Assembly: GCF_004136555.1 (NCBI RefSeq)
Contig: NZ_NOIT01000009.1
Location: 62,001-126,000, forward strand
DNA from: Kocuria carniphila
GTDB lineage: Bacteria > Actinomycetota > Actinomycetes > Actinomycetales > Micrococcaceae
Direction of reading: 5' to 3'
Length of the DNA stretch: 64,000 bases
The notes beneath the pieces are model-generated. The model had not been told where the DNA came from and searched no databases. It saw nothing but the letters and a program-made list of their open reading frames with translations. The position numbers and the translations under genes are program-made. Below are positions 52,739 to 62,118 of the stretch, piece by piece. The first letter of the stretch is position 1; each line of letters opens with the position of its first letter.

Positions 52739-54682
52739 CTACTTTTTGCCCGCCCGGAAACCCGCGATGTACGGGTCGTGGTCGGATGAAGCGATCTCGT
52801 TCGCCACGTAGTAGTCGAGCGCGGTGGTGCGGTACTGGCTGTACTGCAGCAGCGGGGACTGGCCGGAGTTGATGTTCCAGGCGTCCGCGCCGGTCATGCG
52901 CTTCTTCAAGGACGGCGAGACCAGCATGTGGTCCAGCGAACCCACCTGGCCACCGAACACGTACGTGTAGTCGTCCTCCGTGGCCTGCGCGTAGCCGGCG
53001 CCGTAGAACTCCTGCATCGGGTCCTCCTGGGCGTAGGAATTGAAGTCACCCAACACGGCCACGTCCTCGGAGCCCGCGGCCTTGCTCAGCTCGGGGATCC
53101 AATTGACGACGGCGCTCGCTTGCGCCACGCGCGCGGCGTTCCAGGCTCCCTGGCCGTCGCCCGAGTCGCGGTTGGGGCCCGTACGAGGCGCGGAACCCTT
53201 GGACTTGAAGTGGTTGACCACCACGGTGGTGGGCGCGGCGCCGTGCTTGCCGCCGCCCTTGGTCGAGGTGAAGGTGGCGGCCAGGGGAGTGCGGGCGTTT
53301 TCGAAAGCGCCCCCTGCAACGGCCTCGGAACCGAGAGCCTGGGCTCGGCCCACCTGGGTGACCTGCTTGGGCTGATAAATGATGGCGTTGGTGATGAAGT
53401 CCTGATCGGCCACGGGCTGCAGCTCGGAGTCGGGCACGGACACTAAGTCCCACTTCTTGAACCCGGCGGCCTTATTCAGCGCGGCGACGAGGTTCTGCAG
53501 GGCCTCGTCCTTGGGCTCACCGAGTTTGACGGAATTCTCCACTTCCATGAGACCGACCACGGAGGCGTCCAACTGGTTGATCGCGGAGACCGTCTTAGCC
53601 TGCTGGCGTTGGAAATCGGCCTGGTCGAACGCGCCGCGCACATCGCAGTTCTGGGCCACGTTGTAGGTGCCGTCGGTCGAGTAGTTGCCGCCGCGGCAGC
53701 CCTTTTCCTGGCCCACGGTCGTGAAGTAGTTGAGCACGTTGAATGAGGCGATCCGCATCTGCCCGCCCACCGCCGACTTGGGATCGGCCGAGCCCGAGAA
53801 GCGCGCCGGTTCCTCACCCGGAACCACAGGGGAGGTCGGCTGGAAGCGCCACTTGTCGAAGCGGTAATCCACGATCACAGGTTCGGTGATGCGCGCGGAA
53901 TCGCCCACCGCCACGGGATCCTCACGGGTCAAATAGGGAACCTGACGGGGCTCCTGGGTCGGCGACGCCGCGAAGCCCCGGTTGGTGCCGTCATCGAGCG
54001 TGACCGAGATGGCACTGTTACGCTCCGCCTGAGCTTGCGCCTCCGCGCTGCCCGGCCGCGCGACCTGGGTCGGTTGCGCGGGAAGTTCCTTCCCCGCGGC
54101 CAGCCCGAGTTCGCCATAGCGACCCAGGCCGTAGGTATCCGCGACCTGGAACTTATCCTTGGGCTTGTACAGCATGGATTCAAGGTTCTCGCGGGTGGCG
54201 GCGGTGGAAGCCCAGTCATTGGTGGCGGGCTCCACCGCGGGGAGCTCCTCGGCCACCGGCGTGATCTCGATATTGCCTTCCAGCTGGGTAAGACCGCGAT
54301 ACTCCCCGGCTTCGCCCGTGACCTGGACCCTGTCGCCCACGGACACTGTGGACTGCGTGCTACCGGTGTAGACGAACACCCCGGTGGAGGCCTTGCTCAT
54401 GTCCACCTTCCCACCGGAGCCGGGGGTCTGAATCACGAAACCACCCAGCGTGCCCGGATCGCCCGGGTACACAGCGGTCACGATCGAGGGTTCAGTCGTG
54501 ACGGTTTGACCCTTGAGCGGAGTCTCGGCTCCGGTGCCCTGAATCTCGGCGATGGACACGGTGTCGGTGGCCGGGGCTGCGAAGGCGGGCGCCGCGGCAA
54601 TGCCGCTACACAGCAACACCGCTCCGGTGGAGGCAGCGGCAATGCGGGTCCGCAGCGAGGGCTTGGACATGGATACGGGCAT
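52739..54682 (-). CDS. Secreted ExeM/NucH-type endonuclease
   Basis: 647 residues; ATG with GGAG seven bases upstream. A signal peptide (RIAAASTGAVLLCSGIAAAP, cleavage near AFA-AP) is followed by an OB-fold-like domain (VSIAEIQGTGAETPLKGQTV to about residue 145) and an endonuclease/exonuclease/phosphatase domain from MRIASFNVLNYF (about residue 310), with MEVENSV, VVVNHFKSKG, VLGDFNSY and SSDHDPYI as metal and catalytic motifs. This architecture is that of extracellular DNases of the ExeM/NucH group. There is no visible LPXTG or C-terminal anchor, so it is probably released. Confidence 0.88.
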   Translation of the reverse strand: MPVSMSKPSLRTRIAAASTGAVLLCSGIAAAPAFAAPATDTVSIAEIQGTGAETPLKGQTVTTEPSIVTAVYPGDPGTLGGFVIQTPGSGGKVDMSKASTGVFVYTGSTQSTVSVGDRVQVTGEAGEYRGLTQLEGNIEITPVAEELPAVEPATNDWASTAATRENLESMLYKPKDKFQVADTYGLGRYGELGLAAGKELPAQPTQVARPGSAEAQAQAERNSAISVTLDDGTNRGFAASPTQEPRQVPYLTREDPVAVGDSARITEPVIVDYRFDKWRFQPTSPVVPGEEPARFSGSADPKSAVGGQMRIASFNVLNYFTTVGQEKGCRGGNYSTDGTYNVAQNCDVRGAFDQADFQRQQAKTVSAINQLDASVVGLMEVENSVKLGEPKDEALQNLVAALNKAAGFKKWDLVSVPDSELQPVADQDFITNAIIYQPKQVTQVGRAQALGSEAVAGGAFENARTPLAATFTSTKGGGKHGAAPTTVVVNHFKSKGSAPRTGPNRDSGDGQGAWNAARVAQASAVVNWIPELSKAAGSEDVAVLGDFNSYAQEDPMQEFYGAGYAQATEDDYTYVFGGQVGSLDHMLVSPSLKKRMTGADAWNINSGQSPLLQYSQYRTTALDYYVANEIASSDHDPYIAGFRAGKK

Positions 54683-54709
54683 GAGTGATCTCCAGATTGT
54701 GGTGAGGGG

Positions 54710-55969
54710 CTATCGCTTGCCCGGAACCTTGACGTCCACCCATACCAGGCGGTGGTCGGAGGTCGGGAACGGGTATTCGCCGGTCAGTTCGGAACCGGGC
54801 TGACCGGGCGCTGGCCAGAAAACACCGGCATCCAGCAGCGGCAAATTCTTGGACGGCAACGCGTAGTCCACGCGCAGGTTGCCGGGGGTGGGGTTGTCAT
54901 TGAAGTCGGCGGTGTCGCGTGCGGGATCGGATTCGTGGGCCAGGTTGGCGCCGCCCTGACGCTCGCTCGCCTCAGTGGCTCCGGTTGAGGTCGGTTGCGG
55001 ATCGCGCACCCGCGAGTTGTTCAGCAACTGGCCGATGGCACCCGGGAACGAATCGCCGTCGTTGGGGTCGGAGTTGTAGTCCCCCACGATCACGAAGCGC
55101 TCGCCGCGCGGCAGGCCACCGTGGTGCCCGGCGTCGTCGTAAATGTAGGAGGTGGTCTTGTTGCCCGTGACGTAGTCGGCCCAGAAGCGGATCTCGTCGT
55201 TGTTCTTGCGGCCGTTGCGGTCTTCGGGGCCGTCGAAGCTGGGTGGGGTGGGGTGTGCAGCCAGAACGTGCACGGTTTTATTGCCGATGCGCACGGGCAC
55301 GTCCCAGTGGGACTTGGACGAAAGCCGCAGCTGCTCGGCCTGCTCACGCGTGTAGTAGTCGGTGGGCAGTTGGTTACTGGGCATGTCCTGCCAACGGAAA
55401 TTCTGGAAGGTGCGCACCTGATCGTGGGCGATCGGATACTTGGAGTAGATCACCATGCCGTACTGGCCGGGGAACAGACCGAAGCCCCAAGCATCGTCGG
55501 GCCCGCCCGTCTGCCCGTCCTGGTTGAGATCCAGCCCGGACTGCACACCCGTATTGACCGGCGCCACGTAGTAGTAGGGGTAGTCCACCGGTACCTGACC
55601 GTTCTGCCCGACCGAAAGATAGTTGTTGCGGAACGCCTCCGCAGCCTGGCCACCGGGCACGTAGTCGAACTCGTTGACGAGCACCACGTCCGGGTTGTTG
55701 ATCTGGATGACTTCCGCGATGTTCTTGGCCTGCTGATTGTCCGGCGTGGACAGGTCGCGCAGCAACTGCCCCGCCTCATTGCGGTTCAGGGACGCGTTGT
55801 ACGTGGCCACGCGCAGCCCGTGCTTGTCGCCGGTCGCATTCGTGCTCTTCGACGACGACGCCGCTCGCCCACCTTCACCAGCCACGGCCGGTGCCGCGGC
55901 GCTCACGGCGAGAGCAACGGCGAGTGCACCCGCCGACGAAACGACAAGGGCGCGAGATCGAGCACGCAT
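54710..55969 (-). CDS. Secreted endonuclease/exonuclease/phosphatase-fold protein
   Basis: 419 residues; ATG 55969 with GGAGG six bases upstream. The signal peptide spans residues 1-30 (ALVVSSAGALAVALAVSAAA, then PAVAGE). The EEP fold is shown by LRVATYNASLNR, VVLVNEFDYVPGG, VHVLAAHPTPPSFDG, VIVGDYNSDP, NLRVDYALPS and SDHRLVWVD. It could be a nuclease or a phosphoesterase; the VNEFDY and PTPPSFDG variants suggest a phosphoesterase group seen in actinobacteria. The DNase gene follows 27 bases downstream, so the two are probably co-transcribed and act outside the cell. Confidence 0.82.
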   Translation of the reverse strand: MRARSRALVVSSAGALAVALAVSAAAPAVAGEGGRAASSSKSTNATGDKHGLRVATYNASLNRNEAGQLLRDLSTPDNQQAKNIAEVIQINNPDVVLVNEFDYVPGGQAAEAFRNNYLSVGQNGQVPVDYPYYYVAPVNTGVQSGLDLNQDGQTGGPDDAWGFGLFPGQYGMVIYSKYPIAHDQVRTFQNFRWQDMPSNQLPTDYYTREQAEQLRLSSKSHWDVPVRIGNKTVHVLAAHPTPPSFDGPEDRNGRKNNDEIRFWADYVTGNKTTSYIYDDAGHHGGLPRGERFVIVGDYNSDPNDGDSFPGAIGQLLNNSRVRDPQPTSTGATEASERQGGANLAHESDPARDTADFNDNPTPGNLRVDYALPSKNLPLLDAGVFWPAPGQPGSELTGEYPFPTSDHRLVWVDVKVPGKR

Positions 55970-56165
55970 ACGAACCTCCAGGTCAACACACAGTGACCTT
56001 GAGCATAAGCGCGATAAACGACCAGGTCGTGGCGGGGAAGTAAAAACTTGGTGGTGGCGGGCTGCTGTGTTGCGGAGTACTGGCGACGCGAGTCCCGGGG
56101 AGGGGTGAGTTCGCTGATCACCGTGAGGCTGATGTTCAGCCCATGCCTGACATGACCTGTTCACG

Positions 56166-57527
56166 ATGACGGATGTCCGGCAGACTCGAAGCATGTCTTT
56201 CGGTCGTCGTGTCCATGCGCCCCCTGAGTTGGCGGAGCCAGCCTCGAATCCTGGGGATGTCGTGCTCAGGGTTGAACTTCTTGGAATAGAGCCAGTCATT
56301 TGGCGGCGCATCCGCGTGGGGCAGGATGCTCGATTGCCCGATCTCCACACGATCGTCAACGCCGCTATGGGGTGGCTGGATTGCCATTTGCACTCGTTCA
56401 GAGTTGAAGACAATGCGCCGTTCCTCACGAACATCGACTTGATCGAGGGTTCAGACGCGGGCATTCATGAGGGCTCCGTGCGCGTCAGCCAGGTGTTGCG
56501 CTCAGTCGGTGACGAGCTGATGTACGACTATGACTTCGGGGACGGTTGGGAACATCGAATTACTCTCGAGGAGATCCTGCCGAGCATTGAATCCACGGTG
56601 CCCCATGTGCTCGACGGGGCCCGGGCCTGCCCACCCGAGGATTGTGGAGGGATCCCCGGCTATGGCGAACTCTTGCGGGCTCGCCAGGCGACTAGCCCTG
56701 ATGAGCATCAACGGATGCTGTTGGATTGGTGCCCACCGGGATGGGATCCGGAACGCTTCGACGTGGACCGGCATAACCGCGTGGTCAACGCGCTGATGAA
56801 TCCGCAGCCACTGGACGATGTAAGGCCTGAGCTGATCGAGCTGATCGACTCATCTGCTACGCGGAAAGAACTACTCGTGACGTTGCAGATGACCGAATTC
56901 AGCCAACATCCGCCCACGGAACAAGAAATGGCCGACGCGGTTCGGCCGTTTCAACTGCTCCTGGACGCGGTTGATGACGGCGTCACGCTGAGTAAGGCGG
57001 GTTGGCTCCCACCCACCGTGGTCAAACGGCTGGCAACGACCCTGGGCGTGCCGTCGTGGATAGGTCAAAACAATAGAGAGCAACACACAAGACCAGTTCA
57101 GGACTACCGGCGGACCCTCACACACTTGGGGTTGCTGAAGGTCCGCAAAGGAGAGCTCAGTCGGACGCAGATCGGAAAGAAGCTGTCAGGCGACCCGCGT
57201 GAACTCTTCTTTTACATCGCCATGAAGTTGCCCCTGGGCCGGGACGATTTCGACCGTCACGCTGGGTGGTTGTGCCTACTCCACCGAGCCGCTGGTATAC
57301 CCGATTCGACCTACGGCGACTGGGTAGCCGACCAGCTGATGCTGCTCGGCTGGGCCCCGCCGGGTGAGTCTCCAGTCTCCGCGTTCGAGGTGTATGAGGT
57401 CACCCGGGATACAGCATGCGCGCTTGGGCGGGATGCATGGGAGCTTTCGATTGTTTCCCAGGAAGGCTCCCTGGCTCTGGCTCAAGCCGCGCTGCTCCGC
57501 CCGGATGTTCTTAGATATTCAATATAA
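56166..57527 (+). CDS. Plasmid pRiA4b ORF-3 family protein with C-terminal extension
   Basis: 453 residues. Residues 30-220 match the pRiA4b ORF-3 (PF07929) family: VVLRVELLGIEPVIWRRIRV, DLHTIVNAAMGW, YDYDFGDGWEHRITLEEI and CPPEDCGGIPGYGEL are its hallmarks. The C-terminal 230 residues resemble a winged-helix-type unit (LSKAGWLPPTVVKRL, LGLLKVRKGELSRTQIGKKL). The function is unknown. The start is uncertain: ATG 56166 lacks a ribosome site and ATG 56193 is in frame. It has less GC-rich flanks (AT-rich 3' end near 57510-57530), a possible sign of transfer. Confidence 0.78.
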   Translation: MTDVRQTRSMSFGRRVHAPPELAEPASNPGDVVLRVELLGIEPVIWRRIRVGQDARLPDLHTIVNAAMGWLDCHLHSFRVEDNAPFLTNIDLIEGSDAGIHEGSVRVSQVLRSVGDELMYDYDFGDGWEHRITLEEILPSIESTVPHVLDGARACPPEDCGGIPGYGELLRARQATSPDEHQRMLLDWCPPGWDPERFDVDRHNRVVNALMNPQPLDDVRPELIELIDSSATRKELLVTLQMTEFSQHPPTEQEMADAVRPFQLLLDAVDDGVTLSKAGWLPPTVVKRLATTLGVPSWIGQNNREQHTRPVQDYRRTLTHLGLLKVRKGELSRTQIGKKLSGDPRELFFYIAMKLPLGRDDFDRHAGWLCLLHRAAGIPDSTYGDWVADQLMLLGWAPPGESPVSAFEVYEVTRDTACALGRDAWELSIVSQEGSLALAQAALLRPDVLRYSI

Positions 57528-57639
57528 TGATGGGTCTTCTGAACTCCAACCTCTCACCACTACTCATCAAGGTGTCTATCGCAGCAAGTGATGCTCGATA
57601 CCTCTAGCCGGCTATTGTTCGCTATGCCAATATATTGAT

Positions 57640-59310
57640 ATGGGTCAGCCTGAATTTCACTACGTGGACCAACTTCCCCGCCGCCCGCAGAAGCCTGAGA
57701 TGCGCCTCGTTGCAAAAGATGGTGTGCGGCTCCGCGAGATGGGCGGCGAATCGTGGCTGGAGGTGGACCCGAGCGCGATCAAAGCGATGGCCTACGAGGC
57801 GTTCAGCGATGTATCCCATTTCTTGCGGACCGATCATCTGGCACAGCTGCGGCGAATCCTGGACGACCCGGAGGCCTCACCCAATGACCGCTACGTGGCC
57901 CTGGACCTGTTGAAGAACGCCAACGTGTCCTCCGGGGGTGTTCTGCCCATGTGCCAGGACACCGGCACGGCGATCGTTGCGGCCAAGCGGGGTCACCGGG
58001 TGATCACTGACGGCAAGGACGCCGAGTACCTTTCGCACGGCATCTTTGACGCTTTCCAGGAGCTCAATCTGCGGTACTCCCAGATGACGCCGGTCTCCAT
58101 GTGGGACGAGGTCAATACGGGAACCAATCTGCCTGCCCAGATAGAGGTTTCGCTGGGTGAAGGAGCGCAGTACGAGTTCCTCTTCATGGCCAAGGGTGGT
58201 GGGAGTGCCAATAAGTCCTTCCTCTACCAGGAGACCAAAGCGCTCCTGGATGAGCAGCGGATGCTGGACTTCCTGCGGGGGAAGATCGAAAGCCTGGGGA
58301 CGACGGCCTGCCCGCCGTATCACTTGGCGGTTGTCATTGGTGGTACGTCCGCGGAGTTCGCGCTGAAGACCGCCAAGCTGGCCTCCGCCCACTACCTGGA
58401 CACCCTGCCCGATCACGGTGAAGGCCTGGGAAACGGCTACCGCGACATGGACTTCGAGGAAAAAGTCTTCGAACTCACCACGCAGCTGGGATTGGGCGCC
58501 CAGTTCGGCGGTAAGTACTTCTGCCACGATGTGCGCGTTGTCCGGTTGCCACGCCACGGCGGTTCGCTCCCCGTGGCGCTCGCGGTGTCCTGCTCGGCGG
58601 ACCGTCAGGTGCTGGGGAAGATCACCTCGGACGGAGTCTTTCTCGAACAGCTCGAGCGGGACCCCGCCCGGTTCATCCCGAGCGCGGGGCTGGAAGAACT
58701 GACCGGTCCGGAGGATGTGGTGACCATTGACCTGGACACCTCGATGGGCGAGATTCGGCAGCGACTGAGCCAGTGCGACGTCGGCGCGCGAGTATCCCTG
58801 AACGGGACTCTGATCGTGGCCCGCGATATCGCCCACGCGGAAATGCGCGCGAAACTAGAGCGGGGCGAAGACCTGCCCGACTACATGCTCAAACACCCCG
58901 TTTACTACGCCGGGCCGGCCAAGACTCCGGATGGCATGGCGTCCGGATCGTTCGGGCCGACCACTGGTGGCCGGATGGACGGATACGTCGAAGATTTCCA
59001 GTCGCGGGGTGGTTCATTGGTGATGCTGGCAAAAGGCAACCGGTCCGCCTCCGTGACCCAATCGTGTGAACGCCATGGTGGCTTCTATTTGGGTTCGGTG
59101 GGCGGACCGGCTGCCCGGTTGGCTCAGGACTGCATCACGTCAGTCGAGGTGCTCGACTATGAACACCTGGGAATGGAAGCAGTCTTCAAGATCACTGTGG
59201 AAGATTTCCCCGCTTTTGTCGTTGTCGATGACAAGGGCAACGACTTCTTCCAGGATGGAGGTGCGACCGTTGTCCCCCTGGGTCGCACTCGGCTGGTAGA
59301 TCACCCCTGA
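57640..59310 (+). CDS. fumA: Class I fumarate hydratase
   Basis: 556 residues. The Fe-S-cluster cysteines are in MCQDTGTA (near residue 105), [10 protein letters not shown] (near residue 225) and AVSCSAD (near residue 312); [14 protein letters not shown] and [17 protein letters not shown] are class I fumarase motifs, and the C-terminal beta domain starts about residue 370 ([20 protein letters not shown]). It interconverts fumarate and malate in the citric acid cycle and is oxygen-sensitive in most bacteria. No Shine-Dalgarno sequence precedes the ATG. It is a single-gene unit. Confidence 0.93.
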   Translation: MGQPEFHYVDQLPRRPQKPEMRLVAKDGVRLREMGGESWLEVDPSAIKAMAYEAFSDVSHFLRTDHLAQLRRILDDPEASPNDRYVALDLLKNANVSSGGVLPMCQDTGTAIVAAKRGHRVITDGKDAEYLSHGIFDAFQELNLRYSQMTPVSMWDEVNTGTNLPAQIEVSLGEGAQYEFLFMAKGGGSANKSFLYQETKALLDEQRMLDFLRGKIESLGTTACPPYHLAVVIGGTSAEFALKTAKLASAHYLDTLPDHGEGLGNGYRDMDFEEKVFELTTQLGLGAQFGGKYFCHDVRVVRLPRHGGSLPVALAVSCSADRQVLGKITSDGVFLEQLERDPARFIPSAGLEELTGPEDVVTIDLDTSMGEIRQRLSQCDVGARVSLNGTLIVARDIAHAEMRAKLERGEDLPDYMLKHPVYYAGPAKTPDGMASGSFGPTTGGRMDGYVEDFQSRGGSLVMLAKGNRSASVTQSCERHGGFYLGSVGGPAARLAQDCITSVEVLDYEHLGMEAVFKITVEDFPAFVVVDDKGNDFFQDGGATVVPLGRTRLVDHP

Positions 59311-59320
59311 TGTTTCGGGC

Positions 59321-59614
59321 CTAGTCAAAGTCCGATGCGTACTTTTGGCGCTCATCGAGCTCTTCGGTCAATTCCTCGACGCGATCCAGCGTGGCAGGAT
59401 CTGCGCCCTCCGGATTGGTGAGGTATTCGCGTTCGAGCTGCCGACATACCCGGCCATGAAGGGCCATTACCGTCATCAAGTCAAGGTCTGCCAGCTCGCT
59501 GGGGAACTGATCTGCTGGAGCCAGGAAGGTGCTGGCGGGGTCGAGCCGTCGGGAGTCAGTGGGCGCACTTTGGGGAGTGCTCGAGGGGGTCGTGGGAATG
59601 ATGATTTCGCTCAT
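59321..59614 (-). CDS. Small hypothetical protein coupled to STAS protein
   Basis: 97 residues; its ATG overlaps the stop of the STAS-like gene by four bases (ATGA), so it is translated with it. It is acidic, with a proline/serine-rich first 35 residues and a helical second half (SELADLDLMTVMALHGRVCRQLE, ELTEELDERQKY). I do not recognise a family. Given the partner it could be a small regulator or scaffold in the same signalling unit, which is inference only. Confidence 0.65.
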   Translation of the reverse strand: MSEIIIPTTPSSTPQSAPTDSRRLDPASTFLAPADQFPSELADLDLMTVMALHGRVCRQLEREYLTNPEGADPATLDRVEELTEELDERQKYASDFD

Positions 59615-59973
59615 AATGCACCTTCTTCGTGGGGCGCTGCTACCAGGCTCGTGTAAGTGTTAGATGCGTTTATGCCGACAGTTGCGTGATGGCGGGGGAG
59701 GTGGGCGGGAACCACGAATTGAACGGGTGGCCCGTTGCCTAGGGATACCTCGTAATCGACGGCATCGCGCAGCAACTCCAATCCAGCCGCGTCAACATGG
59801 CGCGTGGGGGTTGCGTCTACGGTGACGTGAATGCCGGGCGTGAGTTTGCGAGCCCGGCGGATGAGGGGCAGAAGAGCCGACTGGCTAAACCTGGTCAGGC
59901 ATCCTGCGGTGATGATCCGGATATTTTTTCCGTCCATGTCGATCTGGACGGTTACAGAAATTTTATGGTCCAC
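59611..59973 (-). CDS. STAS-domain-like protein
   Basis: 120 residues from GTG 59973, with GGAGGAAGG about nine bases upstream. KISVTVQIDMDGKNIRIITAGCLTR, followed by LLPLIRRARKLTPGIHVTVDATPTRHVDAAGLELLRDAVD, follows the beta-alpha pattern of STAS (anti-anti-sigma) domains. The phosphorylatable Ser of SpoIIAA-type proteins is replaced by a VDAAGL sequence, so control by phosphorylation is doubtful. It sits among GAF-ANTAR regulators, which suggests a stress-signalling cluster. The partner is unknown. Confidence 0.65.
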   Translation of the reverse strand: MDHKISVTVQIDMDGKNIRIITAGCLTRFSQSALLPLIRRARKLTPGIHVTVDATPTRHVDAAGLELLRDAVDYEVSLGNGPPVQFVVPAHLPRHHATVGINASNTYTSLVAAPHEEGAL

Positions 59974-60091
59974 TCGTGCAGCCTTCCTCCATGTTAGGGG
60001 GTGGCCGCGGCTTGACCTACAGCTAAGCCCATTGGACTACCAGTGAGTAGGGAACGTTTTCCCAGATAAGCGGTAATTTGGACGCAAAGTG

Positions 60092-60826
60092 TTAACGTTC
60101 AAAATGAGTGCGACCGGGCCCGCCGCCCATTTTTGCCACCAGCTCGGCGGCGAGGTCACGCAGCTTGATATTGCGGTGGTTGGAGGCCGCAGTGAGGATA
60201 TCCACGGCCTCACCTTGCGAACATCGGTTCTGTCCCATGACGATCCCCACGGCAAGGTTGATCACCGTGCGTGAGTTGATGGCGGCCGTCAGGTCCTTTT
60301 CTACGTCCCGCTGACTTTCCAACCTCAAAGCGAGACGCAGTGCGCTGGAGACGGCCGCGACTTCCTGCTCGATCAGCTCCACCGCGGGGACGTCGAAGGC
60401 GCGGGGACGGGTCGCATAGACATCCAGTCCCGCGGCGGCCCCGCTTTCCAGCTCCATGGGTACCCCCAGAATCGAGTAGGTTCCCATTTCCGCCGCGGCT
60501 TTCCCATACTCCGGCCAGCGAGTATCCGATCGAGTATCGGGGACGTACACCACCTGTTTGTCCCGGGCTGCGGTCAGGCAGGGACCATCGCCGTGATGGA
60601 ACTGGAGCTCATCAAGGTCTTCCAGGAGCTCGTGCGAAGAAGCCATTGGAGTGGTGCGCTTGGGGCGCAACAGGGTCACTGAGCAATAGACCTCGTTCCG
60701 GTTATCGGAAATAGTCCGGGCCAGGTTGACCGTGAAAACGTTGAGAAATTCGGAGATGTTTTCACTGTCGAGCAGCAGTTGTTGGATCTGCTCGTGTGAA
60801 AGGTCGTCGGCCTCGCGGTCGGTCAT
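60092..60826 (-). CDS. GAF-ANTAR regulator, copy 1
   Basis: 244 residues. The GAF domain (about residues 25-165) includes CSVTLLRPKR, HHGDGPCLTAARDKQVVYVPD and LGVPMEL; the ANTAR RNA-binding domain (about residues 178-235) includes AINSRTVINLAVGIVMGQNRCSQGEAVDILTAAS, quoted here as positions 184-217. Such proteins bind RNA hairpins and prevent terminator formation in response to a signal sensed by GAF. It resembles the other copy at 61244-61969. The target transcript is not evident. Confidence 0.88.
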   Translation of the reverse strand: MTDREADDLSHEQIQQLLLDSENISEFLNVFTVNLARTISDNRNEVYCSVTLLRPKRTTPMASSHELLEDLDELQFHHGDGPCLTAARDKQVVYVPDTRSDTRWPEYGKAAAEMGTYSILGVPMELESGAAAGLDVYATRPRAFDVPAVELIEQEVAAVSSALRLALRLESQRDVEKDLTAAINSRTVINLAVGIVMGQNRCSQGEAVDILTAASNHRNIKLRDLAAELVAKMGGGPGRTHFER

Positions 60827-60896
60827 GGACTGCTCCTTTGCAGCTGTGCCGAACTCCCCGAACGGATCGATTCGGGGCCAGAAGTTTCAGCCCAGT

Positions 60897-61247
60897 CTAG
60901 TCTTCCACGACCTCTTTGCCTTCAGGGTCTTCCCGTTCATCGGGAGTCGGCCCGTCAACCGGTGAGGTTCGACGGCGCAGGATATCGGCCGAGTACGGAG
61001 CCCGAGGGGGAGCCTGCTCTGCGAGGAGTTCATTAGCGGCTTGGGCGAGGAGGTCGCGTTGGAGGCGCGGCAGGACCAAGGAGTGGTGGAGGAAGGCGTC
61101 CATCTCGAACTCGCTGATGCTCCCACCAACGCTGAAGAAGTACAGCCACAAGCGACCTTGGTCTATATTGGCTGCGCGCATGGTCGCCAATAACTGTCGC
61201 GCCTGTTCGTAGCCGACAGAAGCGTCATCGGACTCATGTGATTTCAC
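60897..61247 (-). CDS. Hypothetical protein between two GAF-ANTAR genes
   Basis: 116 residues from GTG 61247, whose GTGA overlaps the end of GAF-ANTAR copy 2, so it is translationally coupled; the frame is open eight codons further. The central part is helical (VGYEQARQLLATMRAANIDQ, FEMDAFLHHSLVLPRLQRDLL) and the C-terminal 35 residues are polar and proline-rich. I do not recognise the family. Coupling implies a shared role with the RNA-binding regulators. Confidence 0.65.
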   Translation of the reverse strand: MKSHESDDASVGYEQARQLLATMRAANIDQGRLWLYFFSVGGSISEFEMDAFLHHSLVLPRLQRDLLAQAANELLAEQAPPRAPYSADILRRRTSPVDGPTPDEREDPEGKEVVED

Positions 61248-61969
61248 GGTGATTCGCCCTGCTTCTCCCAATCAGTCAAGATTTCGGAGGCCACGTCGAT
61301 GACGCGGCGATTGCTGGTTCTCGCCCGTTCCAGCAAACGGGTGCGCGCTACATCCCGGTTCAAATGCTCCTGAGCCATGAGGACACCCGCAGCCAAGCCG
61401 ATGGTGTCCCGTGTGGTCAAAGCGTCCGTCAACGCTTTACTCAGTCGCACCGGGGTGTCGATGCTCTGCGCTGTGCCCAGCAGCGTGGCAGCGGCATCGG
61501 CCAGCAATCCTAGAAGGTGCACCTCTGTCTCGCCAAAGGCATGGGGCTCTGCCGCGTAGACCTTCAAGGCACCAACATGACGTCCTCGGTAAATCATGGG
61601 GGAGCTCAGGATCGATCCGATCCCCATGGAGGACACGGCCCCGATCCAATCCGGCCAGCGGGTTTCGGTGGCGGTGTCGTCTACACGTTGGGGTTCACCG
61701 GTTGCCCATGCGCTCAAGCAGGGGCCTTGTCCCAATTCGTATTGCAGAGCGTCGATCGCCTCCACGGTGGGATCGGTGGAAGCACTGGATAGTCGCTTGC
61801 CATCTTCATCGAGGAGGGAGAAGCCGGCGCCGGTTGCGGAGGGAACGGTCTGATGAGCGGCCCAAGCGAGTTTGCTGGCCGCAGAGGTGGCGTCCTTCTC
61901 GTTCAGGATCATCCCGGACAGGTGCGCGAAGATCCTACTGAGTTCAACGGGTGTGGAATCAAATGACAT
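61244..61969 (-). CDS. GAF-ANTAR regulator, copy 2
   Basis: 241 residues; ATG 61969. The GAF domain covers about residues 25-165 (AGFSLLDEDGKRLSS, LGQGPCLSAWATGEPQRVDD, ILSSPMIYRGRHVGALKVYA) and ANTAR residues 172-232 (LTDALTTRDTIGLAAGVLMAQEHLNRDVAR, at positions 180-209). It is first in the run of coupled genes and has the same architecture as copy 1. It is likely a signal-dependent antiterminator. About 150 bases upstream to 62118 contain no gene. Confidence 0.88.
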   Translation of the reverse strand: MSFDSTPVELSRIFAHLSGMILNEKDATSAASKLAWAAHQTVPSATGAGFSLLDEDGKRLSSASTDPTVEAIDALQYELGQGPCLSAWATGEPQRVDDTATETRWPDWIGAVSSMGIGSILSSPMIYRGRHVGALKVYAAEPHAFGETEVHLLGLLADAAATLLGTAQSIDTPVRLSKALTDALTTRDTIGLAAGVLMAQEHLNRDVARTRLLERARTSNRRVIDVASEILTDWEKQGESP

Positions 61970-62118
61970 GATGTGCGCAGTTCTTTGGGTGGCCGGTCAA
62001 AGTGGGATGGCATCTGCCCCAAAGTGATATGTGAGTTTCCAGCCGAAGTCAGAAAATCAACTTACGAACCACTGTACTCGGGAAGTGCGGTTTCACTCGG
62101 GAAGGTGACAGGTGATTC

